From assembly GCA_046598415.1 (NCBI GenBank), contig JBKJIG010000017.1:3529-67528 (forward strand): a stretch of DNA of 64,000 bases, written 5' to 3'. This document shows, piece after piece, positions 50,703 through 58,564 of the stretch (position 1 is its first letter; each line of letters opens with the position of its first letter). This DNA is from VFJZ01 sp046598415 (lineage in GTDB: Bacteria; Actinomycetota; Thermoleophilia; Gaiellales; F1-60-MAGs149). A program made the translations under genes and the position numbers. The notes under the pieces were generated by a model. It had not been told where the DNA came from and ran no database searches. It saw nothing but the letters and a program-made list of their open reading frames with translations.

Positions 50703-51608
50703 ATGCTCCGCTCCATGTTCACCGCCATCGGCGGTCTTCGGAACCACCAGGTCATGCTCGACGTCACCGCGAACAACATCGCGAACGTGAACACCGTCGG
50801 CTACAAGTCCCAGCGCGTCGCGTTCGAGTCCATGATGGCCCAGGTCATGCGCGGCGCCGCGGCGCCCGTCCCGGGCACCATCGGCGGCTCCGGCCCGACC
50901 GAGGTCGGCCTCGGCATGACGCTCAACTCGATCGGCTCGATCATGACCCAGGGCTCGCTGCAGACGACCGGTCAGTGGTCGGACATCGGCCTCAACGGCG
51001 ACGGCTACTTCATGGTCGGCAGCGCCCTCGACAGCGCCGACCTCGTGCAGGGAACGAGCCAGATCCAGTTCACGAGGGCGGGCAACTTCACCGTCGACAA
51101 GGACGGCTACCTGGCCGACCAGCACGGCAACTTCGTGCTCGGCCTGCAGGCCACGCCGCCACCGCAGACGCCGCCCGTCACGTTCGGCACGTCGCTCGGC
51201 GCGCTGAAGCTGCCGAGCGGCGCCTCGAGCGTGTCGATCGACCAGAACGGCGTCATGTCGTACGACCTGAACGGCCGCCAGATCCTCGGCAAGCTGCAGC
51301 TGGCGAAGTTCCCGAACCCCGCCGGCCTGTCGCGCGTCGGGGCGAACAACCTCGAGGACTCCCCGAACTCCGGCATCTTCGATCCGGCCGACTCGACCGG
51401 CACCACGAACGGCGGCAACGTCCTCTGGGGCGACGCGAACACGCAGGGCCTCGGATCGATGGCGTCGGGCGCGCTCGAGATGTCGAACGTCGACCTGGCG
51501 CTCGAGTTCACCAACATGATCGTCGCGCAGCGTGGCTTCCAGGCCAACACCCGCGTCATCACCACGTCCGACGAGGTCCTGCAGGAGCTCGTCAACCTGA
51601 AGCGCTGA
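50703..51608 (+). CDS. flgE: Flagellar hook protein FlgE
   Basis: Hook subunit of 301 residues, nearer to the short FlgE/FlgG type of Gram-positives than to the ~400-residue enterobacterial type. N-terminal MLRSMFTAIGGLRNHQVMLDVTANNIANVNTVGYKSQRVAFE has the signature ANNIANVNT. Central NGDGYFMVG and FTRAGNFTVDKDGYLADQHGNFVLG. C-terminal ALEMSNVDLALEFTNMIVAQRGFQANTRVITTSDEVLQELVNLKR. ATG has CAGGAGAA upstream. Confidence 0.95.
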   Translation: MLRSMFTAIGGLRNHQVMLDVTANNIANVNTVGYKSQRVAFESMMAQVMRGAAAPVPGTIGGSGPTEVGLGMTLNSIGSIMTQGSLQTTGQWSDIGLNGDGYFMVGSALDSADLVQGTSQIQFTRAGNFTVDKDGYLADQHGNFVLGLQATPPPQTPPVTFGTSLGALKLPSGASSVSIDQNGVMSYDLNGRQILGKLQLAKFPNPAGLSRVGANNLEDSPNSGIFDPADSTGTTNGGNVLWGDANTQGLGSMASGALEMSNVDLALEFTNMIVAQRGFQANTRVITTSDEVLQELVNLKR

Positions 51609-51646
51609 TAGGTGGCGCTGAGCGCCCTGATGCTCGCGCTGTCCAA

Positions 51647-51675
51647 CTCCCGTCGCCGTGTTCTGGCGGCGGGAG
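51647..51675 (+). other. Long hairpin between flgE and flbD
   Basis: CTCCCGTCGCC (51647-51657) pairs with GGCGGCGGGAG (51665-51675), loop GTGTTCT. No U-tract follows. Lies in the 168-base gap 51609-51776, which is open in the flbD frame from GTG 51612 but too unlike FlbD to be coding with confidence. Could be an RNA-processing or stability element below the highly expressed hook gene. Confidence 0.45.
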
Positions 51676-51776
51676 AGCGCCCGCCCGTGGCCGAGCTGGC
51701 CCGGGCGCGGCGCACGGCGCTGCACCTTCGTCCAGATGTCCGAGACCGCCTCGTCAGGCGGGAGGAGAACGACGCC

Positions 51777-51986
51777 ATGATCAAGCTCCACCACGGGCGC
51801 GATCGCAAGGAGATCTGGGTCAACGCCGACCTGATCGAGACGGTCGAGGCGACGCCCGACACCGTGCTCAAGCTGACCACGGATCGTCGCATGCTCGTGT
51901 CGGAGACGCCGGAGGAGATCGCGGCGCTCGTGCTCGAGCACAAGCGGCTGGCGCAAAGTCGCCCTCACGTTCTCACCAATCGTTGA
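51777..51986 (+). CDS. flbD: Flagellar protein FlbD/SwrD
   Basis: 69 residues, the small FlbD/SwrD protein that in Bacillus boosts motor torque. MIKLHHGRDRKEIWVNADLIETVEATPDTVLKLTTDRRMLVSETPEEIAALVLEHKR covers the family. The ATG has GGGAGGAG at ideal distance. It lies between flgE and motA, its usual location. Confidence 0.9.
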   Translation: MIKLHHGRDRKEIWVNADLIETVEATPDTVLKLTTDRRMLVSETPEEIAALVLEHKRLAQSRPHVLTNR

Positions 51987-52036
51987 CGATAGAACGCAAG
52001 TGCGTACTACTACCCCGAACGGGTGACTAGCTAACC

Positions 52037-52849
52037 GTGGATCCTGGAACCATCATCGGCCTGCTGCTCGGCGTCATCGCCGTGTTCGCAGCGCTCTTCA
52101 TGGAGGGAGGCAACCCCGCCGCCTTCCTCATCCCGTCGCCGATCATCCTCGTGATCTTCGGGACGCTCGGCGTCTGCATGGCGTCGACCGGCCTGAAGGC
52201 GACGCTGCGGATCCCGAAGCTCTGGATCAAGGCGATGACCGGCACCCCACCGGACCGCCCCGAGGCGATCAAGACGCTCGTCCGGATGGCCGAGCGCGCC
52301 CGCCGCGAGGGCCTGCTGGCCCTGGAAGAGGAGGCGCAGGGCGTCGACGACCCGTTCCTGTCCAAGGGTCTGCGCCTGGTCGTCGACGGCACCGACCCGG
52401 AGCTGGTCAAGGACATCCTCGACCTCGACGTCGAGTCGATGGCCGGCCGCCACCACGAGAACGCCGCGCTGTTCACGCACGCCTCGGGCTTCGCGCCCAC
52501 GATCGGCATCATCGGGACGGTGATGGGGCTGGTGCACGTCCTCGAGAACCTCTCGAACCCGGCGGCCCTCGGCCCGTCCATCGCCGCCGCCTTCATCGCC
52601 ACCTTCCTCGGCGTCGCGTCCGCGAACCTCTGCTACCTGCCCGTGGCCAACAAGCTCAAGGAGCTGTCGACCCACGAGGCGGATGCGCGGACGATGATGA
52701 TCGAGGGCATCCTCTCGATCCAGGCCGGTGACAACCCGCGCATCGTCGAGGAGAAGCTGAAGACCTTCCTGGAGCCCGGAGAGCGCAAGCACTTCGAGGA
52801 GGACGACTCGAGCGCGGGCGGCGGCAGCGCGGAGCGGCAGGCGGCGTAG
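52037..52849 (+). CDS. motA: Motor stator protein MotA
   Basis: Membrane stator, 270 residues, four helices (near 3-20, 32-52, 152-172, 185-205). The segment FLIPSPIILVIFGTLGVCMAS and the loop with charged residues RMAERARREGLLALEEEA, HHENAALFTHASGFAPTIGIIGTVMGLVHVLENL are MotA hallmarks. GTG start, weak ribosome-binding site. One base overlaps motB. Confidence 0.96.
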   Translation: MDPGTIIGLLLGVIAVFAALFMEGGNPAAFLIPSPIILVIFGTLGVCMASTGLKATLRIPKLWIKAMTGTPPDRPEAIKTLVRMAERARREGLLALEEEAQGVDDPFLSKGLRLVVDGTDPELVKDILDLDVESMAGRHHENAALFTHASGFAPTIGIIGTVMGLVHVLENLSNPAALGPSIAAAFIATFLGVASANLCYLPVANKLKELSTHEADARTMMIEGILSIQAGDNPRIVEEKLKTFLEPGERKHFEEDDSSAGGGSAERQAA

Positions 52850-53775
52850 TGGCACGGAAGCGGGCGCACGAGCACGCCGACGAGCGCTGGCTCTTGACCT
52901 ACGCCGACATGATCACGCTGCTGATGGCGCTGTTCATGGTGATGTTCTCGATGGCGGTGGTGAACAAGGGCAAGTTCGACGAGCTGGCGAAGTCGCTGCG
53001 CGAGAGCTTCGCCGGGCCGCTGGAGCGCGGCGGGTCGTCGATCCTGAACGTCGGCACGCCGAATCCCACCGCCCAGGCGAACTCCGAGCTCAGCTCGCCG
53101 CCGAATCCGATCCAGGCGAGCAACGACAAGCTCGTCAGGGAGCGCCTGCAGCGCCAGCTGCGCACGGCGCAGGCGGCGGTTGCCGCGAAGGGCCGCGAGG
53201 CCGCCCAGGCCCACGATCTCGAGGTCGCCAAGGCCGCCGTCGACGCCAAGATCCACGAACTGCACCTCGAGGACAAGGTCAAGACGGAGATCACCTCGAG
53301 GGGCCTCGTGATCCGCCTGATCACCGACAAGGTGCTGTTCGACATCGGGTCGTCGACGATCCGGCCCGAGGCGAGCCCGCTCCTGACCGCGGTGGCCCGG
53401 GTCGTGAACGGCATCGGCACGAACCCGATCCGCGTCTCCGGGCACACCGACGCGATCCCGTTCGCGGACGACCCGCACGGCAACGACCGCCTCTCCGGCG
53501 ACCGCGCCCAGGCCGTCCTGTACTTCCTGCAGGACCACGGCTTCGACGTCCATCGCCACCGCGACACCGCGTACCAGGGCTTCGGGTCGCTCGACCCGCT
53601 GGTGCCCAACGATCCGGCCACCGGCGCCGGCCCGCGCAACCGTCGCGTCGAGGTGATCGTCCAGCGCATCAACTACCTGAAGGCGGCCGAGCGCGAGGCG
53701 CAGGGGCCACTCGGGTCGCTGCCGGCGGGCGCCGCCGTAGATGTCGGAACCGTCGTCCCTAAGATCACGCCGTGA
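52849..53775 (+). CDS. motB: Motor stator protein MotB
   Basis: Stator that anchors MotA to peptidoglycan, 308 residues. Proton-binding D20 in WLLTYADMITLLMALFMVMFSM. A linker and helix are followed by the OmpA-like domain (~155-285): FDIGSSTIRPEASPLLTAVA, GHTDAIPFADDPHGNDRLSGDRAQAVLYFL and PRNRRVEVIVQR. Asp at the channel position predicts proton (not sodium) drive by family rule. Confidence 0.96.
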   Translation: MARKRAHEHADERWLLTYADMITLLMALFMVMFSMAVVNKGKFDELAKSLRESFAGPLERGGSSILNVGTPNPTAQANSELSSPPNPIQASNDKLVRERLQRQLRTAQAAVAAKGREAAQAHDLEVAKAAVDAKIHELHLEDKVKTEITSRGLVIRLITDKVLFDIGSSTIRPEASPLLTAVARVVNGIGTNPIRVSGHTDAIPFADDPHGNDRLSGDRAQAVLYFLQDHGFDVHRHRDTAYQGFGSLDPLVPNDPATGAGPRNRRVEVIVQRINYLKAAEREAQGPLGSLPAGAAVDVGTVVPKITP

Positions 53776-53786
53776 TCTGCCGATAT
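53760..53786 (+). promoter_or_regulatory. Sigma28-type promoter before fliL
   Basis: TAAG (53760-53763), 15 bases, GCCGATAT (53779-53786), an exact match to the consensus -10. Start expected near 53793, about 16 bases before fliL. It overlaps the end of motB. Confidence 0.62.
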
Positions 53787-53808
53787 ACGCCGTGAAAGCG
53801 ATACGACC

Positions 53809-54333
53809 ATGATCAAGAAGCTTCTCCCAGTAGTGCTCGGACTGATGCTCGCCGGTGGCGGGTTCTTCGCGTACACCACGTTCTTCAGCGGCGGCGGCCC
53901 GACCGAGACGCCCGTCCAGGCGCAGACCAAGGCCCTCAAACTCGACGCCACCGACAAGAAGAAGCGGCTCAAGGACAAGATTGACGGCCCGATCGTCTCG
54001 CTCGGCGACCCGTTCGTGGTGAACCTGTCCGATCCAGGGCTGTCCGCGTTCGCGAAGCTCGACGTGTCCGTGCTGGTCGACACCGGCTCGCCGCTCGAGG
54101 CAGCGGCGGCCGAGGGCGCCGCCGAGGCTCCGAAGCTCGAGGAGTGGACCGAGATCCGCGACCTCGTGCTCGACGTGATCAACTCGCACTCCTCCGAGGA
54201 GCTGGCGAAGGCCGAAGGCCGCACGCAGGCCAAGGAGGAGATCATCAAGGCGATCAACGAGCAGACGCGCAAGACCGTCGCGCTCGAGGTGTTCTTCCCG
54301 ACCTTCGCGATCCAGGCGCAGCCGCAGAGCTGA
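53809..54333 (+). CDS. fliL: Flagellar basal-body associated protein FliL
   Basis: Single-pass membrane protein that stabilises the stators, 174 residues. Membrane helix at 5-26, then a linker and the periplasmic stomatin-like domain with IVSLGDPFVVNLSDPGLSAFAKLDVSVLVDT and RDLVLDVINSHSSEELAKAEGRTQAKEEIIKAINEQ. C-terminal VFFPTFAIQ. ATG shares a base with the fliN start via TGATG. Confidence 0.93.
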   Translation: MIKKLLPVVLGLMLAGGGFFAYTTFFSGGGPTETPVQAQTKALKLDATDKKKRLKDKIDGPIVSLGDPFVVNLSDPGLSAFAKLDVSVLVDTGSPLEAAAAEGAAEAPKLEEWTEIRDLVLDVINSHSSEELAKAEGRTQAKEEIIKAINEQTRKTVALEVFFPTFAIQAQPQS

Positions 54334-54866
54334 TGGCAGACGAACTCGACCCCGCCGAGATCGACGCGCTGATCGCGCAGCAGGCCGCCGAGGCCGCGGC
54401 CGACGACGCCGAGATCGCGGCTGCGATCGTCACCGAGGAGGAACCGGAGGACGCGCCGACGGAGGCGCCGTTCTCGGCCGAGGACATCGCCGAGCTGATC
54501 GCGCAGGAGTCGAACCACGCGCGGGTGCCGGCCGTGCACGAGCCGCTGATCGAGCAGGTCTCGTTCACCGACCTGCCGCCGGTCCACGCACCGATCGATC
54601 AGCTGGCCGACATCGACCTGCTGCTCGACGTGCCGCTGCAGATCACCGTCGAGCTGGGGCAGGCCAAGCGCACCATCCGCGAGCTGCTCGAGCTCGGGCA
54701 GGGCTCGATCCTGCACCTCACGCGCCACGCCGGTGAGCCGGTGGACGTGCTGGTCAACGGCCAGCACATCGCGCGCGGCGAGGTGGTCGTGATCGACGAG
54801 AATTTCGGTATCCGCGTCACCGAGGTCGTGTCGCCCGCCGATCGCCTGCGGACGATGGCCGCGTGA
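54333..54866 (+). CDS. fliN: Motor switch protein FliN with FliM/FliY-like N-terminal motif
   Basis: Rotor C-ring protein, 177 residues. The C-terminal SpoA domain (~92-174) is typical FliN: DIDLLLDVPLQITVELGQAKRTIRELLELGQGSILHLTRHAGEPVDVLVNG. The N-terminus LDPAEIDALIA (5-15) resembles the CheY-P-binding EIDALL motif of FliM and of Bacillus FliY, and a second copy FSAEDIAELIA (47-57) follows an acidic linker. No fliM is between fliL and fliN, its usual place. Overlaps fliO by GTGA. Confidence 0.92.
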   Translation: MADELDPAEIDALIAQQAAEAAADDAEIAAAIVTEEEPEDAPTEAPFSAEDIAELIAQESNHARVPAVHEPLIEQVSFTDLPPVHAPIDQLADIDLLLDVPLQITVELGQAKRTIRELLELGQGSILHLTRHAGEPVDVLVNGQHIARGEVVVIDENFGIRVTEVVSPADRLRTMAA

Positions 54867-55375
54867 TCCGTCCGCTGCGGGCGCTGACGGCCGGCCTGCT
54901 GGGCCTGCTGCTGCTCGCGCCCGGCGCTTTGGCGGTCGAACCGGGCGACGTCGGCACGCTCACCGCCGGCGGGCCCGAGACGACGACCGTTCCCTCCACC
55001 GGCGTCGCCGACCTGGGGCGGGTGCTGATCGGGCTGGTCCTGGTGGTGCTCGTGATCGGCGTGCTCTACGCCGGCATGAAGCGCGCGCAGCGGGGCAAGC
55101 AGCCCGGCGGCCGCGCGTCGGGAACCGTCAAGGTGGTCGAGACGACGCAGCTCGGTCCGGGCCGCAGCCTGCACCTGGTCCACATCGGCGATCGCGTGCT
55201 GCTGGTCGGCGCCACCGACCACGGCATCTCGTTGCTGCAGGGCTACGGCCACGAGGAGGCCCTGCACGAGGGCCTGCTCGAGGAGCGGGAGGCGGACATC
55301 GCGCTGCTGCCCGCCGTGCGCGAGGTACAGGCGAAGACGTTCGTCGAGTCGCTGCGCGAGCGGACGATCAGATAG
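54863..55375 (+). CDS. fliO: Flagellar biosynthesis protein FliO
   Basis: Chaperone for assembly of the FliP export gate, 170 residues. Signal-like helix (4-24), second membrane helix (~50-68), then the cytoplasmic FliO fold VKVVETTQLGPGRSLHLVHIGDRVLLVGATDHGISLLQ. GTG start overlaps fliN. It converges with ctaB, overlapping it by 8 bases; fliP, which normally follows, is absent. Confidence 0.9.
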   Translation: MIRPLRALTAGLLGLLLLAPGALAVEPGDVGTLTAGGPETTTVPSTGVADLGRVLIGLVLVVLVIGVLYAGMKRAQRGKQPGGRASGTVKVVETTQLGPGRSLHLVHIGDRVLLVGATDHGISLLQGYGHEEALHEGLLEEREADIALLPAVREVQAKTFVESLRERTIR

Positions 55376-56273
55376 CGGCGATGGCGCGGTCGGCGCCCAT
55401 GGCGGCGAACAGCAGCGCCAGGTAGAGCAGCGAGTAGAGGAACGTCGCGCGAGCTGCGAGCGGCGAGTGCGTGCGCAGCAGACGCCGGGCGAGCCAGATG
55501 AACCGCCCGCCGAGCGCGATCGCCGCAATCGCGTAGAGCACGCCGAGCAGTCCCGTGAAGACCGGGATCAACGACACGGCCGCCAGGATCACCGTGTAGA
55601 CGAGGATCTGGACTGCGGTCTCGCGCTCGGTCGCGACGACGGGCAGCATTGGCACGCCGGCCCGCGCGTAGTCGTCCTTCTTCAGGATCGCGAGCGCCCA
55701 GAAGTGGGGTGGAGTCCAGAGGAAGATGATCAGGAACATGATCAGCGGTGCCAGGCCGATCTCGCCGGTCACGGCCGCCCAGCCGGCCAGTGGCGGGATC
55801 GCACCGGCCGCGCCCCCGATGACGATGTTCTGCGGCGTCCGACGCTTCAGCACCATCGTGTAGATGACGACGTAGAACGCGCTGCCGCCGAGGGCGAGCG
55901 CGGTCGTGAGCACGTTCGTGAAGGTCAGCAGGACGACGGTGGCGATCACGTTCAGCGCCAGGCCGAAGGTGGTCGCGGCCGCAGCCGAGACGCGACCGGT
56001 GGCGACGGGCCGGTTCTGCGTGCGCTCCATCAGCCGGTCGATGTCGCGGTCGATGACGTGGTTCAGTACCGCGCCGCCGCCGGACGCGCACGCCAGGCCG
56101 ACCAGCGTGGCGATCGTCAGCTCGATCGGCGGCAGGCCGTTCGCGGCCCACACCATGGCACCGGCGCACGTGACGAGCACGAGCAGCGTGATGCTCGGCT
56201 TCGTCATCTCCCAGTAGTCGGAGCGGACGCTCGGGCGGCGCTCGACCGGGGTGACGGCAGCGTCAGCAGCCAT
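55368..56273 (-). CDS. ctaB: Protoheme IX farnesyltransferase
   Basis: UbiA-family integral membrane enzyme that makes heme O for terminal oxidases, about 301 residues. First Asp-rich motif NHVIDRDIDRLMERTQNRPVATG, second region LKKDDYARAGVPMLPVV, and FLWTPPHFWALAI. About nine membrane helices. The ATG at 56273 is preferred; a GTG at 56300 adds 9 residues and lies only four bases after a TATCCT hexamer. Fits ctaE and ctaD at the end of the window. Confidence 0.93.
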   Translation of the reverse strand: MAADAAVTPVERRPSVRSDYWEMTKPSITLLVLVTCAGAMVWAANGLPPIELTIATLVGLACASGGGAVLNHVIDRDIDRLMERTQNRPVATGRVSAAAATTFGLALNVIATVVLLTFTNVLTTALALGGSAFYVVIYTMVLKRRTPQNIVIGGAAGAIPPLAGWAAVTGEIGLAPLIMFLIIFLWTPPHFWALAILKKDDYARAGVPMLPVVATERETAVQILVYTVILAAVSLIPVFTGLLGVLYAIAAIALGGRFIWLARRLLRTHSPLAARATFLYSLLYLALLFAAMGADRAIAAI

Positions 56274-56312
56274 CGGCTCGTGGGCTTCCGACGAACACAC
56301 CGGCAGGATACG

Positions 56313-57062
56313 TCAACCGCCTCTCGGCTCCCACCGGAAGGTGCGCAGGGCGACGACGGCGCCGCCGACACCCCAGAGGACCACCACCAGCAGCCCCCCG
56401 AGATCGTCGCGTCCAATACCGCCGTCGATGAACACGCTGCGCATCGCATCGAGCAGGTGGGTGAGCGGCAGCGCATCGGCGAACCACTGCAGAAAACTCG
56501 GCAGGCCGTGCACCGGGAAGAAGGCGCCGGACAAGAACAGCACCGGCAGGTACATGGCGTTGACGACCGCGGAGGAGCCCTCGGCGTTGGGCACGAACCG
56601 CGTCACGGCGATGCCGATGCCGGCGAACGACCCGGCGCCGAGCACCATCAGCAGCACGATCTCCCACCAGTTCGACGGCAGCGGCACGCCGAAGGCGACG
56701 TCGCCCAGGATCAGCACCACCAGACCTTCGAGAGCGAGCACGACGGCGGTCGAGGTGACGAGTGCGCCAAGGTAGACGAGCGGCGGCAGCGGCGTGCCGC
56801 GGACGCGCTTCAGCATGCCGCGCTCGCGCCGGATCACCAGCGTGATCGCGAGGCCGGCGAACGTCGTCATCACGACCGCCATGCCGAGCATGCCCGGCAC
56901 GAAGAAGTCGGCGTACGGCCGGCCGTCGACGATGCGGTCGCGGCCGAACAGGCCGAGGAACACGAGGAACAGGATCGGCAGGAAGAACGTGAAGAACGCG
57001 CTCGGGATGTTGCGCCAGTAGACCCGCTGCTCGGCGGTCACCTGGCGGAGGTAGCGCCTCAC
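56313..57062 (-). CDS. ABC-2 type exporter permease
   Basis: Membrane half of an ABC exporter, 249 residues, six helices. Conserved segment IPSAFFTFFLPILFLVFLGLFG, the ABC-2 region MLKRVRGTPLPPLVYLGALV, and the late motif LPVLFLSGAFFPVHGLPSFLQWFADALPLTHLLDAMRSVF. GTG at 57062 overlaps the ATPase stop, so they form one transporter. Drug or lipid export is typical of the family; substrate unknown. Confidence 0.9.
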   Translation of the reverse strand: MRRYLRQVTAEQRVYWRNIPSAFFTFFLPILFLVFLGLFGRDRIVDGRPYADFFVPGMLGMAVVMTTFAGLAITLVIRRERGMLKRVRGTPLPPLVYLGALVTSTAVVLALEGLVVLILGDVAFGVPLPSNWWEIVLLMVLGAGSFAGIGIAVTRFVPNAEGSSAVVNAMYLPVLFLSGAFFPVHGLPSFLQWFADALPLTHLLDAMRSVFIDGGIGRDDLGGLLVVVLWGVGGAVVALRTFRWEPRGG

Positions 57063-57964
57063 GTGGCGGCCGCCGTCAGCGCCAGATAGACGTCCTCGAG
57101 GCTCGGCCGCGCCACCTCGAGCCGCTGGAGGGTGGTGCCGCGGTCGAGCGCCCAGCCGGTCAGGATGTGGAGCGCACGGGTGGGGTCGTCGACCTCGAGC
57201 ACGAGCCGGTCGCCGGTGGCGAGGATGGTGCCGCCGGCCAGCGACGCCAGCAGCGACGCGTCCGCGCCGTCGGGCACGACGAAGCGGATCTGCGGCCGGC
57301 CGCCGGCGCCGAGCGATGCGGGCGGTCCCATCGCGACGATCTCGCCCTCGCGCATCACGGCCACGCGGTCGGCGAGCGACTGCGCCTCGTCCATGTAGTG
57401 CGTCGTCAGCAGGATCGTGGTGCCGGCTGCGGCGAGGCCCGCGATCATCTCCCAGGCGCCGCGCCGCGCGCTCGGATCGAAGCCCGTGGTCGGCTCGTCC
57501 AGGAACAGCACATCGGGGTTGCCGACCAGTGCCAGCGCCACGTCGAGCCGGCGGCGCTGCCCGCCCGACAACGTCCGCACGCGCGTCTGCGCCTGGTCGG
57601 CCAGGTCGACGGCGGCGAGCACCTCGCCGACGGGCCGGGGATTGGGATACCAGCCGGCGAACAGCCTGGCGGCCTCGTGGACACTCATGTACGGGTAGAC
57701 GCCGCTCGCCTGCAGCACGATGCCGATGCGCGCCCGGTAGGCGGTGCCGCCGGTCGCCGGGTTCATGCCGAGCACGCGGATCGTGCCGGCGTCGGCGTCG
57801 CGGTAGCCCTCGAGGATCTCGACCGTGGTCGTCTTGCCGGCGCCGTTCGGCCCGAGGATCGCGAATACCTCGCCGCGCGCCACCTCGAACGAGATGCCGC
57901 GCACCGCCTCGTGCGGCCCGTACGCTTTCCGCAGGCCGTCGACCTCGATCGCCGCGTCGGTCAT
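57059..57964 (-). CDS. ABC exporter ATPase (DrrA-like)
   Basis: 301-residue ATPase partner of the permease. Walker A GPNGAGKTTT, Q-loop VLQASGVYP, signature LSGGQRRRLDVALAL, Walker B VLFLDEPTTGFDPSARR, switch His TTHYMDEA. The C-terminal ~80 residues are the extra domain of DrrA/CcmA-like exporters. The ATG overlaps the stop of the small membrane protein (ATGA). Confidence 0.93.
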   Translation of the reverse strand: MTDAAIEVDGLRKAYGPHEAVRGISFEVARGEVFAILGPNGAGKTTTVEILEGYRDADAGTIRVLGMNPATGGTAYRARIGIVLQASGVYPYMSVHEAARLFAGWYPNPRPVGEVLAAVDLADQAQTRVRTLSGGQRRRLDVALALVGNPDVLFLDEPTTGFDPSARRGAWEMIAGLAAAGTTILLTTHYMDEAQSLADRVAVMREGEIVAMGPPASLGAGGRPQIRFVVPDGADASLLASLAGGTILATGDRLVLEVDDPTRALHILTGWALDRGTTLQRLEVARPSLEDVYLALTAAAT

Positions 57965-58164
57965 CGGCGACGGCCGGCGACGAGCAGATCACGGATCGCG
58001 ACGCCCATCAGGAGCCCGCCGATGAACAGGACTCCATGCTGCGTGTAGTGCAGCGTGGCGTTGGTGGCCGTGGCGTCGTCGATGGGCGGAATGATCGCGA
58101 GCACCTCGAGCAGCAGCGCGAGGGCTCCCACCAGCACGGCCGTGCGCGGCGTGAGCAGCGTCAT
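57961..58164 (-). CDS. Small two-helix membrane protein
   Basis: 67 residues, two hydrophobic helices (8-28 and 42-60) separated by IPPIDDATATNATLHYTQHG; the His between the helices could bind a cofactor, but the family is not recognised. ATG at 58164 with a -10 seven bases upstream. Coupled to the ABC exporter genes downstream. Confidence 0.65.
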   Translation of the reverse strand: MTLLTPRTAVLVGALALLLEVLAIIPPIDDATATNATLHYTQHGVLFIGGLLMGVAIRDLLVAGRRR

Positions 58165-58171
58165 CGCGGGC

Positions 58172-58177
58172 AGTTTA
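58172..58177 (-). promoter_or_regulatory. -10 element (TAAACT) for the membrane protein/ABC exporter operon
   Basis: Minus-strand TAAACT, then GCCCGCG, then ATG at 58164. The 15-base gap to the cupredoxin-like stop holds the whole element. Confidence 0.5.
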
Positions 58178-58179
58178 GT

Positions 58180-58539
58180 TCACGAACGACGCACGACGCG
58201 CAGGACGTCGCGCATGCCGAGGCGCTCGTGCGAGAGCGCGGTTCCCGCCGCGATCGTGCAGTACAGGACGTACCGGCCGGGCTGCAGGCGGATCCGGAAC
58301 CGGCGCGGTGGGCCGCCGGGCAGCACGGTGCCGGTGGCGACCAGCCGGTGGCCGCCGACGCGGCGGATCGCGACGTCGTGCGGATCGGAGCCGCGGTTGA
58401 TCGCCTCGATCCGCAGCAGCACCGTCTTGCGGCCGCGGACAACCGTCAGCTTGTGCCGCGACGACGTCAGGCGCAACCGCGACCGGTCGTCGAGGGTGAC
58501 CAGCGCGTGCACCGGCGGCGGTGGGAGGACCAGGGCCAC
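58180..58539 (-). CDS. Cupredoxin-like protein
   Basis: 119 residues with a beta fold ending in type-1-copper-like ligands: H in NRGSDPHDVAI, C in GRYVLYCTIAAG, H in TALSHERLGM and the nearby M. The usual spacing C-x4-H is longer here (C to H ten residues), so true copper binding is uncertain. The N-terminus is short (ALVLPPPPVHALVTLDD) and has no strong signal peptide, unusual for this fold. GTG start. Confidence 0.62.
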   Translation of the reverse strand: MALVLPPPPVHALVTLDDRSRLRLTSSRHKLTVVRGRKTVLLRIEAINRGSDPHDVAIRRVGGHRLVATGTVLPGGPPRRFRIRLQPGRYVLYCTIAAGTALSHERLGMRDVLRVVRRS

Positions 58540-58545
58540 CCCCTC

Positions 58546-58558
58546 AGCGTAGTAGGAT
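58546..58558. promoter_or_regulatory. Two opposed -10 elements in a 25-base divergent gap
   Basis: Minus-strand TACGCT (58546-58551) is six bases before the cupredoxin GTG at 58539. Plus-strand TAGGAT (58553-58558) is six bases before the GTG at 58565. The two starts are 25 bases apart, so both messages would be leaderless and their polymerases would exclude each other. Confidence 0.48.
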
Positions 58559-58564
58559 CCCAGC

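Noticed and set aside
51612..51776. A 55-residue N-terminal extension of flbD from GTG 51612
   Set aside because: FlbD proteins are about 70 residues, and the ATG at 51777 has an excellent ribosome-binding site; the extension also contains a long hairpin.
51954..51992. A sigma28 promoter before motA (GACGATAG)
   Set aside because: The -10-like match is poor and the only CAAA is 27 bases away, outside the allowed spacing.
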